Positions 18,544 through 27,966 of a stretch of DNA of 62,000 nt are shown here, piece after piece. The DNA comes from Cristatella mucedo (Eukaryota; Bryozoa; Phylactolaemata; Cristatellidae). How positions within the stretch are numbered: the stretch's first letter is position 1; every line of letters begins with the position of its first letter. The translations under genes and the position numbers were made by a program. Below the pieces are notes generated by a model, which saw nothing but the letters and a program-made list of their open reading frames with translations, had not been told where the DNA came from and searched no databases. The stretch spans positions 1 through 62,000 of the forward strand of contig WPIO01000018.1 of NCBI GenBank assembly GCA_009760855.2, read 5' to 3'.

Positions 18544-19404
18544 TTATATTTCTATAATTTCTATAACAACTACAATTTGTTCTCCACCAAAATCTAAGAA
18601 ATTCAAGTTTTGATCAGTAACTGCAACACTTATATAACTAATACTTTCAGTAGAAATGTTATGGTATTCAAGTGTATTTGGTTCGTAAACCATCGTATCC
18701 CAAGGATAAAAATCAAATCCAAAACTTCTTAGAGCTTGAGTTTCTTTTCCATTTATAAAAGTAGTTCCAGGCGCAACTAAATTACAATTCACAAGAACAA
18801 GTTTTACATCAGCAATATTTACCTGTTCCTCTGAATAAAACTTTTTATTTGGAGTACAAACAACTGGTGTAATATTTTGTTATGACTCTAAAAACTTGCT
18901 ATCAGTTGTATAAGCGGGTTTAGTAAATCCAAGTACTTTAGAGATAGATGATTTACTTGCAATAAAACTCCATCCAACGGGCATAGTAATCCATGAGTGT
19001 GCAGTACCTGTATCAACACCAACTATAAACTTATCAGTTGTTGATCCTGTTTGAGTTATATAATTATTAATCCTATCAACAATACCGGTGTTTAAGTCAT
19101 CACTATCAACAGTATAAATTCCTGGTTCTATAGTTACTGTTTGTTCAGAACCACCTGCACTTCTATAAACAAAAGTATTATTGGAAGTTGTAATACTTTT
19201 TATAGAATTAATTCCAACAAACTTCTTAAAGTAAACTTTTAAGTTTTTGTTTCTCAATAAAATAGGATTCTTAAGATGCAAACCAATTGGATTAGAATTT
19301 CCAATAATACTAAACACATACCCTTCTTTACTTGCTTGACTACTTTTTCTAATAACTTCAATATTCTTAAGAATCTCTTTAGCAACAACTAAAAGATCGC
19401 TCAT
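18544..19404 (-). CDS. Penton-like minor capsid protein, paralogue 3, one in-frame stop
   Basis: One frame of 286 codons, interrupted only by TAA at 18,880-18,882. Upstream of it are 174 residues (start after TTTAATATATAGGAAA) with EPGIYTVDSDDLNTGIVDRI and SKVLGF. Downstream, DVKLVLVNCNLV corresponds to DVKWISVDCDLV of the other two paralogues. It is much more diverged than those two. A single base substitution explains the stop. It may be a non-identical vertex component, or a dying copy. Confidence 0.55.
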
Positions 19405-19408
19405 TTTC

Positions 19409-20481
19409 CTATATATTAAACAATAGATTATTTATTTTTGCAACGTAAGACTTTGGTACTTTTCTAGATCTGGCTAAATAATCTACAGCAGCACTTATTG
19501 AATTTACAACTCCTTTATTTCCAGCAGCAAGCTCTCTCAACCATAAATCAATCTTCTTAAATACTTCTTCATCGCTCTTAACAAACACTGGAAGCATTTT
19601 TAGTCCTTCTCCTATTCTTGATCCTTGCAACCCCGATATATAATGTAAAATACTTTGTTCTTTTTTAGACATTTTGTCTCTTCCACTCAACTCTATAAAT
19701 ATCCTATTAACTCTCTCTCCAACATTATCTTCTGTAATTCCGTTTATATATTCTCTCATAGCAGCTTTCATTTTTCCTACAGACGATTTTTTAGTAAGTT
19801 CGATTAATTCGGTCCTAATAGTCGATGGACTTTCTTGAAGTATGATTGTGGGCTAAATAGCAGTTACAAAATCGGATGATTCATCAATTGGTAAATCTTC
19901 TTTCCTTTTCCTTCCTCTCTTCTTCGGTGTACTAGTAGTAGGTATTTCTTTTATACTTCCTTTATCAATCTTTGGAGTACCAGTAGACAGATTAATGTTA
20001 AAACTCTCCGCCACCGTTTTTTGAACATCATCAAGAATTTCTTTTATTTCTGGATTAGCCGCATGAGTCTTTGCTTGATTTACTCTATTAATCGCCTTTT
20101 TAGGTTTTCCAGAAGCAATATCACTAATCGTTTTTTCAAAACCAAAGAGACATCCTGTGTTTTAGCTGCTGCGGCCTTTTCAATTAGTTTATTACTTTCC
20201 ATTTGCATTGCAAGTTTAGGTCTCATTCTTTTAAGTTTATTAAGATCAGTTTGACCTAAATCATTTTTAGAGTATTCTAAAGCACGTTCATTTAGTTTAT
20301 GCTCTATTTGATCTCTAGCAACAATTTCAGCTTCTATTCTAGCAATCTCTTCACCATTGTTAAGTATGGTTGCAACATTTAAGTTTTCCAAGTTGGTAAG
20401 CAAGCTTTCTAAATCAACTGCTTCTTGAACACTTCCTTCATATGGTCTATTTTTTCGTTGATACAACTTTCCGTTAATCAT
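19409..20481 (-). CDS. Large unknown virion-cluster protein, broken by a frameshift and a stop
   Basis: Three coding segments follow one another. A first segment (20,481 to about 20,130) starts MINGKLYQRKNRPYEG and has a helical, charged middle. A second segment in another frame runs from about 20,130 to a TAG at 19,853-19,855 and carries a nuclear-localisation-like KKRGRKRKE. A third segment, in the same frame as the second, includes the 120 codons from ATG 19,771 to 19,409. The frame change lies at or near a six-base run at 20,131-20,136. I infer one gene of about 355 codons: the frame is open on both sides of the TAG and no start motif precedes ATG 19,771. Function unknown. Confidence 0.5.
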
Positions 20482-20491
20482 TCCTTTCCTA

Positions 20492-21162
20492 TTAACTATT
20501 AAAAATTGTTATTAGTTGCTTTCCATCTTTATCAACAGACCAAAATCTTCCTTCTTCTTCAGTTTTAGTTAGATCAATAACACAATAGCCAAATCTTTTC
20601 CTTGTACAAGAACTGACCCAATTTTTAAATTGATTTCTATCTATATCACCAACGTACGAACGACGAATATTTTCTATATCATCATTGTTTTGTTTGAATA
20701 GTATTATAAAGTTTATATTGTTTCTTATAGTTCTTCTAGGAACATTAGTAAATCCTTGAGCAAGGTAGAACACATTCATTTTTTTATGTCTTCCCCTAGT
20801 AAAATACTCTAATACTTACTTTGATCTTCTGTCATCACATCATCCAATACAACAACATTCTTACACTTCTTATACGAATCAACATCAGGCATTTCATCCA
20901 CACCATTAATCCAAACAAAAGCAGGACTATTTTTTGTCATATCTATAAATGTGCGATATAAAGGCTGATCTAAACTTGCAGCAATAATAGTACAAACATC
21001 GTAACTAAGATCTCCTAAAAATATCCAATTCATTACTAATTGTGTCTTCCCACATCCACTCGGACCTAAAACTAACGCTCTAGTAGGTATTTTTGGTAAT
21101 GGTTCTTTATGTCCAGTATCAATATTTTGCCCACAGTCGAAAGGTTTAATTTCTAAAGGCAT
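20492..21162 (-). CDS. ATP: A32-type DNA-packaging ATPase, one frameshift
   Basis: FtsK/HerA-superfamily packaging ATPase. The first segment (21,162-20,809) has Walker A GPSGCGKT near residues 33-40 and Walker B VVVLDDV near 105. It runs out of frame at TAG 20,809-20,811. The other frame is open before the second annotated segment (from 20,779), which contains NVFYLAQGF, the sensor region typical of this family. One base change near 20,810-20,816 explains the break; no homopolymer is involved here. The start follows ACTATAGTATAGAAAA. It would pump the genome into capsids. Confidence 0.85.
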
Positions 21163-21181
21163 TTTTTCTATACTATAGTAT
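21163..21181. promoter_or_regulatory. Divergent promoter with perfect 14-base palindrome
   Basis: Between the ATPase start (minus, 21,162) and the zinc-ribbon start (plus, 21,182) lies TATACTATAGTATA (21,169-21,182), an exact palindrome. It supplies a TATA-like element and the start motif to both genes. Confidence 0.55.
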
Positions 21182-21496
21182 ATGGAGATTTATTGTATGA
21201 AGTGTAAGAAGGCAACCGACACCTTGCACGAAGAGTATGTTGAGGTTGATAGCACGAGAGGAATGAGAGGAATGGTAAAAAAAATCTGTACGATCTGTAG
21301 TAAAAAGAAATCAAAGTTTGTTAAACTAAGAAGTGTAGCTGCCGCTAGTATTCCTATACCAGTAGGTGAAGGATCTGTATCACAAGGAAGAAGAATTGGA
21401 AGGGGATCTTTATCTCAAGGAAGAAGAATTGGAAGAGGAACAAGTGAAATAATTAGTGAGATTAAGAGTGAGATAAACAAACTAAAAAAAAAGTAA
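21182..21496 (+). CDS. Zinc-ribbon basic protein (DUF5679-like N terminus)
   Basis: 104 residues. The N terminus has YCMKCKK (Cys pair at 5 and 8) and CTICSKKKSKF (second pair near 37-40), matching the small zinc-ribbon proteins common in Polinton-type viruses. Two copies of SQGRRIGRG follow, then a helical Lys-rich tail. It ends at TAA 21,494-21,496, right after a nine-base A run. The protease frame is open through this run, so a one-base length error could fuse the two. Probably a core or DNA-binding protein. Confidence 0.6.
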   Translation: MEIYCMKCKKATDTLHEEYVEVDSTRGMRGMVKKICTICSKKKSKFVKLRSVAAASIPIPVGEGSVSQGRRIGRGSLSQGRRIGRGTSEIISEIKSEINKLKKK

Positions 21497-21507
21497 AATC
21501 ATCAGCT

Positions 21508-21873
21508 TTGACTGATATAGAAATAAATAATTATGTAAAAGAATTAGATATAAAAAACTTTAGAGGTGTCTTTGCAAGAGATGAACTCACAAAGCCTTTA
21601 GATAATGAGTGTCTTATTTGTAATACGGGAGAGTCAGACCTTGCAATATTTCATTGGGTAGCACTTAAAAAAGAAGGAAGCAGGTGTTTTTACTTTGATT
21701 CTTTTGGAGCACCACCAATGCCTGAGGTAATAAGTTACTTCGGTGATATACCATATTTTCAAACTTTTCAATTGCAAAAGTTCAATCAGAAAGATTGTGG
21801 AAGAAGATGTCTAATATTCTTAAAACTAATGGAATTAACTGATTTTGGAAGAACAATGGAATTATTAATTTAA
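21508..21873 (+). CDS. PRO: Adenain-like cysteine protease (maturation protease), start codon missing
   Basis: 121 residues from a TTG at 21,508. FRGVFARDEL near residue 18 is typical of adenovirus/Polinton C5 proteases. The catalytic His is in FHWVALKK, the acidic partner is in FDSFG and the Cys is in QKDCGRRC. The frame is open upstream to 21,472 but contains no ATG and no start motif. Either the ATG mutated to TTG, or the protease is the C-terminal part of the preceding gene, joined through the A9 run at 21,484-21,492. Candidate substrates with (M/I/L)xGG-x sites are encoded at 8.2 and 9.9 kb. Confidence 0.8.
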   Translation: MTDIEINNYVKELDIKNFRGVFARDELTKPLDNECLICNTGESDLAIFHWVALKKEGSRCFYFDSFGAPPMPEVISYFGDIPYFQTFQLQKFNQKDCGRRCLIFLKLMELTDFGRTMELLI

Positions 21874-21906
21874 ATTGAAATCCATTATAATATATATAAG
21901 ATTTCA

Positions 21907-22027
21907 TGTTGTACGAAAAGTCTAATATTAAGACGATTTCGTTTTCAAGACTTCGAAGTGCGAGCGATAGCGAGCATGAGAAGGATTGAAAATGGAATTG
22001 TCTTAATATGAGACTTTTCTTACAACA
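21907..22027. repeat. 121-bp imperfect palindrome at the right end of the viral element
   Basis: The left arm starts TGTTGTACGAAAAGTCTAAT. The right arm, read in reverse complement, starts TGTTGTAAGAAAAGTCTCAT. About 50 bases pair with few mismatches, around a centre with the direct repeat GCGAGC-GATA-GCGAGC. The AT-rich gene-dense part stops here and GC-richer DNA begins, so this is the likely element terminus or a foldback insertion at it. No target-site duplication can be judged without the left end. Confidence 0.55.
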
Positions 22028-22039
22028 GGAGTGCAAGCC

Positions 22040-22456
22040 ATGAAAGTGACGTTGGACTGCGACCAGCCGGATGGCTGCGATGCGGCGCAGGCCGGAGAGT
22101 GTGTGCAGACCGAAGAGCCTGCACAGGACGGCAAGACTGTCCAGAAAGGAGAGCCTGTGCTGGCCGCAGAGACTGTGCAGACCGAAGAGTCCGCACAGGC
22201 CGGAGAGTCTGTGCAGCACAGGGAGTCAGCTCGGGACGGAGAGACTGCGAAGGCTGGAGAGGCTGTGCAGGCCGGAGAAGCAGCTGCGAATGTCGGAGAC
22301 GCGGCGGCAGAATCGGATGGAGCGACGGCGGCCGAGGTCAGCGAAACGGTGGCTCACGTGGACGCCAGCTCGGCGACGACGGCCGGTGGCTCACGTTGCC
22401 GGCTGGTTGTGAATGGCAGTGAACCAGCACCCCTCCCGCGAGCAGCTGTAAGGTAG
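22040..22456 (+). repeat. 18-bp coding minisatellite in an open frame
   Basis: From about 22,079 to 22,296 an 18-base unit of the type GTGCAGGCCGGAGAGTCT is repeated about 12 times with variation, encoding hexapeptides such as VQAGES, VQTEEP and AQAGES. The frame stays open for 139 codons from ATG 22,040. It may be a repetitive host protein exon or chance openness of an in-phase repeat; no homologue is recognised. Confidence 0.5.
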
Positions 22457-23030
22457 CCAGCCCGCCTGTGGGGTGAGCTATTGATGTTGGCCGCTATGCC
22501 GATACAGCACTGCACGTGTGGTGTCGCATTTGTAGAGGCTTGGCTTGCTCAATGCTGCCCTGTACATTGCAGCTACATGAGTTGGTGCTGCCAACATGTG
22601 ACCTTAAGGTCAAGGGGGCGTGTATTTCACTTGCAGCTGGCTGGTATTGCTCCTTTCCTCAACAGCTAATGGGAGCATCCTCAAGAGGGGCCTGTGCACA
22701 GCTGTGGTCTGCTTCTAATGAGGCATTGACAAAGGCCGATAACCCACCGGTGAACAGATGGTGCATTCACCATCGGGGTCGGCCAAAGGACAGCCGGAGT
22801 CGAGGAGGAGAGACTCGAGTGTGAGAAGGGGGCGGAGGCAGTCGTGTGTCTTGCGGCTCCATGCCTTGGGCAATAAACCGTTGGCGTTGTTCATCGGCTG
22901 GCTCTCTGATGCTCTAACCAAACCACAGTTACTACGCAAGTATCGGCGAGCTGCACACGCCTCTTCTGCAAGTCAACACTAAAAGGACGGTTAGAAAAAA
23001 ATCCAGGCACCATGTTAAGCACTACAAATC
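22457..23030. other. Host intergenic DNA, nothing assigned
   Basis: Mixed-composition DNA with short frames on both strands. No gene family, RNA or clear repeat is recognised here. Confidence 0.3.
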
Positions 23031-23033
23031 AAT

Positions 23034-23615
23034 CGTTTTAACCCTTGGTTACTGCTTTTATTGCTGTGAGATGTGAAGCGCACGAATGGAGATTTGTTTC
23101 CTTAGGGTATTACGCAACAAGGTCTATTAATGTTATCAGTTACTACTTCCGAAAACGAGCAGCTGAGTGAAATACGTGCCCTCGAAGTTACGGTAAACAA
23201 CCACCGCTGACCATTTCCATGAAACCAAAATCATACCAAGAGCCAGGGTGGCCAACTTGACCCAAAGAAAGCCGTTGCTATGAACCGTACTTCCTACCGT
23301 TCGGACTGCTTACCTACTAAGATATCATGAAAGTATAAGCAACTACACAGTTGGCATACAGTCGGTCCTGGTTCCTGCGTCACTACTATCAGTCGGTTTC
23401 CGGACAGGAAAGCAGTGCCAGACGGCCTTTTTATCGGCCGGTTTCATTTTTTTCCAAACATATGGAAGTCTAGACAAGACTACCGCTCACGCGTGTCTCC
23501 TTTTGCCCGCAAACATGGGACCGAAGGACAGCTGGGTTTTTACAAATCCTAATAAGCCGAGTCCGTATTTATGGGATGCACTTCGTAAGAAAATAAAGCA
23601 GTTTCATAGCAAGGA
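23034..23615 (+). repeat. Left arm of a ~570-bp inverted repeat
   Basis: The reverse complement of 31,485-32,055 aligns along this segment with roughly three quarters identity by eye. Shared blocks include AAGTATAAGCA-CTACAC, GTGCCAGACGGCCT and GGGATGCACTT. Near 23,066-23,110 it also resembles the 3' part of the SINE described at 27,822. Confidence 0.6.
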
Positions 23616-24400
23616 GTCAAACAGCTTCAGCTCCACCAAGTGAAAGTAGCGCATCTTAACTTTTTGCATAACCTTGACGATGTCAGGGTACACGATAATA
23701 AGGCTAGTTTACCTATGCAAAAACTGTGCAGTTCTGGGTAAACGAAATAAGTTTAGCCCGGTGTTATGACCGCAAACCCTCGCTAGTTCAGGTAGCAGCA
23801 AAACGCTTACGACGTGCAAAGACCTAAAGCTAACAATACGCCGACAACAAAAACACATGCACTAAATATTTTGCAAGCACCACTAGTAACAACACAGTTT
23901 TACTTAAAGCACAACGTTAACAGGCTTACAGCAGCTTCCTCTCAGCGCTAAACTCACAGACCGGTCGACCGTGGTTCCCGAGAGCGCCGGCGAGGTAGGG
24001 TAGATTCATTATGAGCGTATTATGAGATTTTAGTGGTTTATATGTCATTAGCATTTATTGGGGTAATATTAAATCCTATGAGTTATTTCTGGGCCGGCAG
24101 ATATTATAACACCGCCGTTGGTTTATGGGCTGTTGTGATTTATAGGAGTGATATTAAAGAAACGTGCCTATGGATATCTAAACGCTTATCGCTTCGGGCT
24201 GCTGGGTCTCCCACGCCGGCGGCTGCCTTAGCTACGCCGGTTGCTAGTAACCTGCATGTTAGTTATGACCGTCACCAGCTGTTATCGCTTCGTCATCGTA
24301 GATAAATGCATTCCTAGATATTAATGTTGTTGCTAGGATTCATGAACTATGCATTCACAAAATAAAAGCACCCCGTAGCAACCGAGGTGGCCTGAACCGC
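23616..24400. other. Host DNA between the inverted-repeat arm and a LINE
   Basis: No gene recognised. A 90-codon frame at 24,033-24,305 begins with a hydrophobic segment and continues without similarity I know; it may be the decayed 5' part of the LINE that follows. Confidence 0.25.
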
Positions 24401-27400
24401 CAGCTCAGACGGCGCTCGTTGGGCGTGAACTGCAAGCTGAGTACACGCTCGTTTGGTATTCCTATCATTGTCTCGAACCGCTCAGCATGCTCCCCCACAT
24501 GCGTCACTGTGAATCTCTGTAATTTAGTGGCCATCGGGTCTGCTATGACTCCATCGGCCAGACTTAACGCTTGCCTTTGGAACCCGCTCAATGTGCGATT
24601 GACCTCTGGCAATAAGTGACCTTATGTCTGAAAATGGTATTGACCTGCTCGGCCTAACTGAAACTTGGCTAAAATCGATTAACTGCCTGACAATTAAAGA
24701 CGCAAGCCCATCTGGTTTCTCGTTCTTTCACACCCCTAGATCAATCAAAACTGGAGGTGGAGTTGCTGCTATCGTGCACTCGAAATTCAACTTCAAGCCA
24801 TTTGCGGTACCCTCGAAGCAGCCTTTAGAATCAATTGTCTTGGTTTCATCTGAAAACAAGCTACCGATAGTGGCAGCAGTCTATCGCCCACCAGGTACCG
24901 AATCCTCCTTTATCTCAGATTTCTCCGATCTCATTTCGATTCTGTGTGCAAGAAATCGATCCTTCCTCGTTATGGGCGATTTCAACGTTCACTTTGATAA
25001 CTTATCTGACGCTTTCAGCACCGAAGTACATTGACTGACTCATTGTCTCTAGTGGCTCATGTGCATGGCCCTACTCACATCAAGGGTCACACATACGACC
25101 AGATTTTCTCATACAACTGCACTTTGTCACCACCAATTATTACCAAATCCTGCTTATCTGACCACGTGCAGATCCCATTCAATCTACAGTGTGTGCCCAC
25201 CTCCTCCTCTAAAATAACCTGTGAATCACGAAACCTCAAGATCCTTGACATCGAAGCTGTCCGTGCGAGAATATCTGCTTCACCTCTGCTGCTCAGTCCT
25301 CCCTCCGATCTGTCATCATTGGTAGATAGCTACAATACGACGCTAGCTGACACGCTCGACGAGTAATTTGCATCTCTGACAAATCGCACTGTGTGCTCTC
25401 GCCCAACCGGCCTACAGTTTACCACAGACATTAAACTAGCCTGGTTTACTAAGCACAAGCTTGAAAAAGCATACAAAAGATCTGGACTGACTGTCCATCG
25501 ACAGGCATATGAAGACGACTGTAGGTCTTACCAATCGGTCCTAGCAAAGGCCAAGTCTAGCTTCTATAAAAGCATTGTTAAAACACAGATGCACAATCCA
25601 AAAATGCTGATGACAACAATCAACCATCTCCTCAACCGCTCCCAGATTAGCATATTACCTGATGATCTAGCCGATCGCTTCTCTCGATTTTTTGTGCAAA
25701 AGATAGACAAGATCAGACTGTCCATCCGTGCGAGTACAACACCACCACTAGAATGCTGTTCCCTGATTCCTGGCTGCACCTCAATGCCCACGTTTAAGCA
25801 GGTCACTAGTGATCTAGTCCTGAAGTTCCTATCTCAATCATTGAAGACGTCAAGTCATCTGGACCCTATTACCACTGTCCTGCTCCTACGTTGCATTGAT
25901 CTGCCTCTGCTATGCATAACTAACATCATTATTATGTCATTAGCCTCAGGTCATGTCGCTGCACCTTTCAAAAAAGCTGTAGTCAGGCCACTTCTCAAGA
26001 AAGCGACACTAGACCAAGAGAGCTAGAGCCACTACCGCCCAGTCTCCCTTCTACCATTTCTTTCTACGACACTGGAACGGGTGGTGGCAGACCAGCTAAA
26101 CTCATATATTGAAGCTTCAAACCTTGCTAGTAAGTTCCAGTCTGGCTTTAGAGCTAATCACTCCACAGAGCCAGCATTGCTTAATGTATACAGCGACCTA
26201 CTTAAGAATGCAGACATAGGTAGAGTGTCTCTGCTTGTTTTGCTCGATCTTTCGGCAGTTTTGATACCATAGATCACAAAGTCCTTTGTGAGCGCCTCTC
26301 ATCTCGCCTGGGCATCACTGGCACTGCTCTGCAGTAGTTCAGGTCCTATCTCAGTGGAAGACTCCATTCTATTGACGTGAATGGACTAAGATCATCCGAA
26401 GTACCGCTGAAATATGGGTTACCTCAGGGCTCCGTGCTAGGTCCGGTTCGTTTCACGGATTATACTCTCCCTCTTGCTGATGCGATTTGCCGAGCACAAT
26501 CTAGGCTTTCAATTCTATGCGGATGAGACTCAGTTGTACCTTTGCTTTGATCCCTCGCAGCCTTTAAGCATCTTAAATTCTCTCAACTCACTTGCTGCAT
26601 GTATTGACGACATCTCCACAAGGATGGCTGCAAATTCTTGAAAACTAAACGATGATAAAATGAACTTACTAGTTATGGGCGAAACCAGTGTGACTCACAA
26701 ATTGGACAGGCTGACGCTCAAAATTGGCTCTGCCAGCATATCTCCAGTTGAATCAGCTCGAAATCTAGGTGAGATGTTCTAAAGTGACCTCTCGTCAGAC
26801 GACCACATCAGCTCCACAGTCAAGTCTGCCCACTTTCAGCTACATAACATAGCTAAAAATCGGGCTTGTTTAGATATGGATACCATGTCTCAGTTGGTCC
26901 ATGCATTCATGACATCACGTCTCGACTTCTGCAACTAACTGCTTGCTGGCCTACCGGCATGTGCAATCAGGCGATTGTAGCTGGTGCAAAACTCAGCGGC
27001 TATACTTGTCTGTCGTGAGCGTCGCAGTTGCCACATCACACCACTTCTTGCCGACCTACTGGCAAGCAGTCAAGCAACGGATTGACTTCAAGGTTTTGTC
27101 GCTCACTTTCCGGTCACTTCATTCCTTAGCCCCCAGCCTATCTCTCAGATCTAGTTCTCACCAGGCCAAGCATCGTACCACCCGCTTTTCGGAATCCAAC
27201 AGTCTACCAATACCTCGTACAAACCTCAAATCCTTTGGAGACCAAGCATTTAGTTCGTTTGCTCCTAAAGCCTAGAACGCCGCCCTGACTTGTGTCAGAA
27301 CATCCCCTGACTTGACCACATTTAAGAAAAACCTAAAAGCACACCTATTTAGGAAAGCATTTAGTAATAATAATAATGCATTTGATAAAGCGCCCTCAGA

Positions 27401-27795
27401 GAACTCAATCTCTCTCTAGGCGCTTTACATTTGCTGCAAAGGGAAATGCATTTGAATGGTGAGTAATATCATGCTTGATAAAAAAAAAATGAAGACCTTG
27501 GTTAGAGGTGACATGCACAGAGTTAGTGTGCAAATGCGGTTAGTGGCAGCATGCACAGTTCGTCCTTGATGTGCTTGTGCGTGCTGACACATTGTGCATG
27601 CTGCCACTAACCACATTTGCATGATGACCCTGTGCATGTCACCCCTAACCATGTAATTCATGTTTTTTTTTTATCAAGCATGATATTACGCACCATTCCA
27701 ATGCATTTCCCCTTGCAGCAAATGCAGAGTGCCAAGAACGAGATTGAGTTCTCTGAGGGCGCTTTATCAAGTTCATTATTATTATTATTATTAAT
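24400..27795 (+). mobile_element. L2/CR1-like LINE, nearly full length, inactive
   Basis: Endonuclease domain at about 24,610-25,360: NGIDLLGLTETWL, AAVYRPPG and FLVMGDFNVHFDNL, with DHVQIPF at its end. Reverse transcriptase from about 25,640: LLKKATL, RPVSLLPF, FQSGFRANHSTEPALL, GLPQGSVLG, FYADETQLYL. A C-terminal domain follows (DFKVLSLTFRSLHSLAP, FSESNSLPIPRT). Stops and frameshifts occur near 26,024, 26,268, 26,336, 26,640 and 26,935. The 3' region ends with a hairpin and (ATT)n near 27,795 and is interrupted by an inverted fragment at 27,366-27,560. Confidence 0.85.
27366..27560 (-). mobile_element. LINE 3'-end fragment inserted in inverse orientation
   Basis: An (AAT)n start, then the LINE 3' hairpin (CTCAGAGAACTCAATCTC) and 3'UTR read on the minus strand, breaking the 3'UTR of the plus-strand LINE. 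The two 3'UTR copies face each other and make a large inverted repeat. Confidence 0.6.
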
Positions 27796-27821
27796 TGACG
27801 GCCAAGGCCTGGCAAGTTGAG

Positions 27822-27966
27822 CCGAGCCGGTTTGGTCCAGCGGTTAAGGTGCTTGCCCCGACAGAGGTCTGGCTGAGGTCGTGGGCTCGATCCCTGAGGC
27901 ATATGTGAAGCGCTTGAATAGAGATTAAGTTCTCTTGGGGCGCTATGCAAAACAATTACATTCGTT
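27822..27966 (+). mobile_element. tRNA-derived SINE, copy 1
   Basis: The head resembles a tRNA: A-box-like TGGTCCAGCGGTTAAGG and B-box-like GGTCGTGGGCTCGATCCC. The tail GAATAGAGATTAAGTTCTCT within AGCGC...GCGCT resembles the 3' hairpin of the resident L2-like LINE. Confidence 0.65.

Noticed and set aside
19409-19771. Independent 120-residue gene
   Set aside because: The frame stays open upstream to a single TAG shared with the previous segment, so it is better read as the C-terminal part of one gene.
9341-21496. Alternative genetic code or stop readthrough
   Set aside because: All three stop codons interrupt different genes once each, while intact genes use normal stops; random lesions fit better.
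27822-27900. tRNA gene
   Set aside because: A- and B-box-like sequences are present but no cloverleaf is evident, and repeated copies with a LINE-like tail show it is a SINE.
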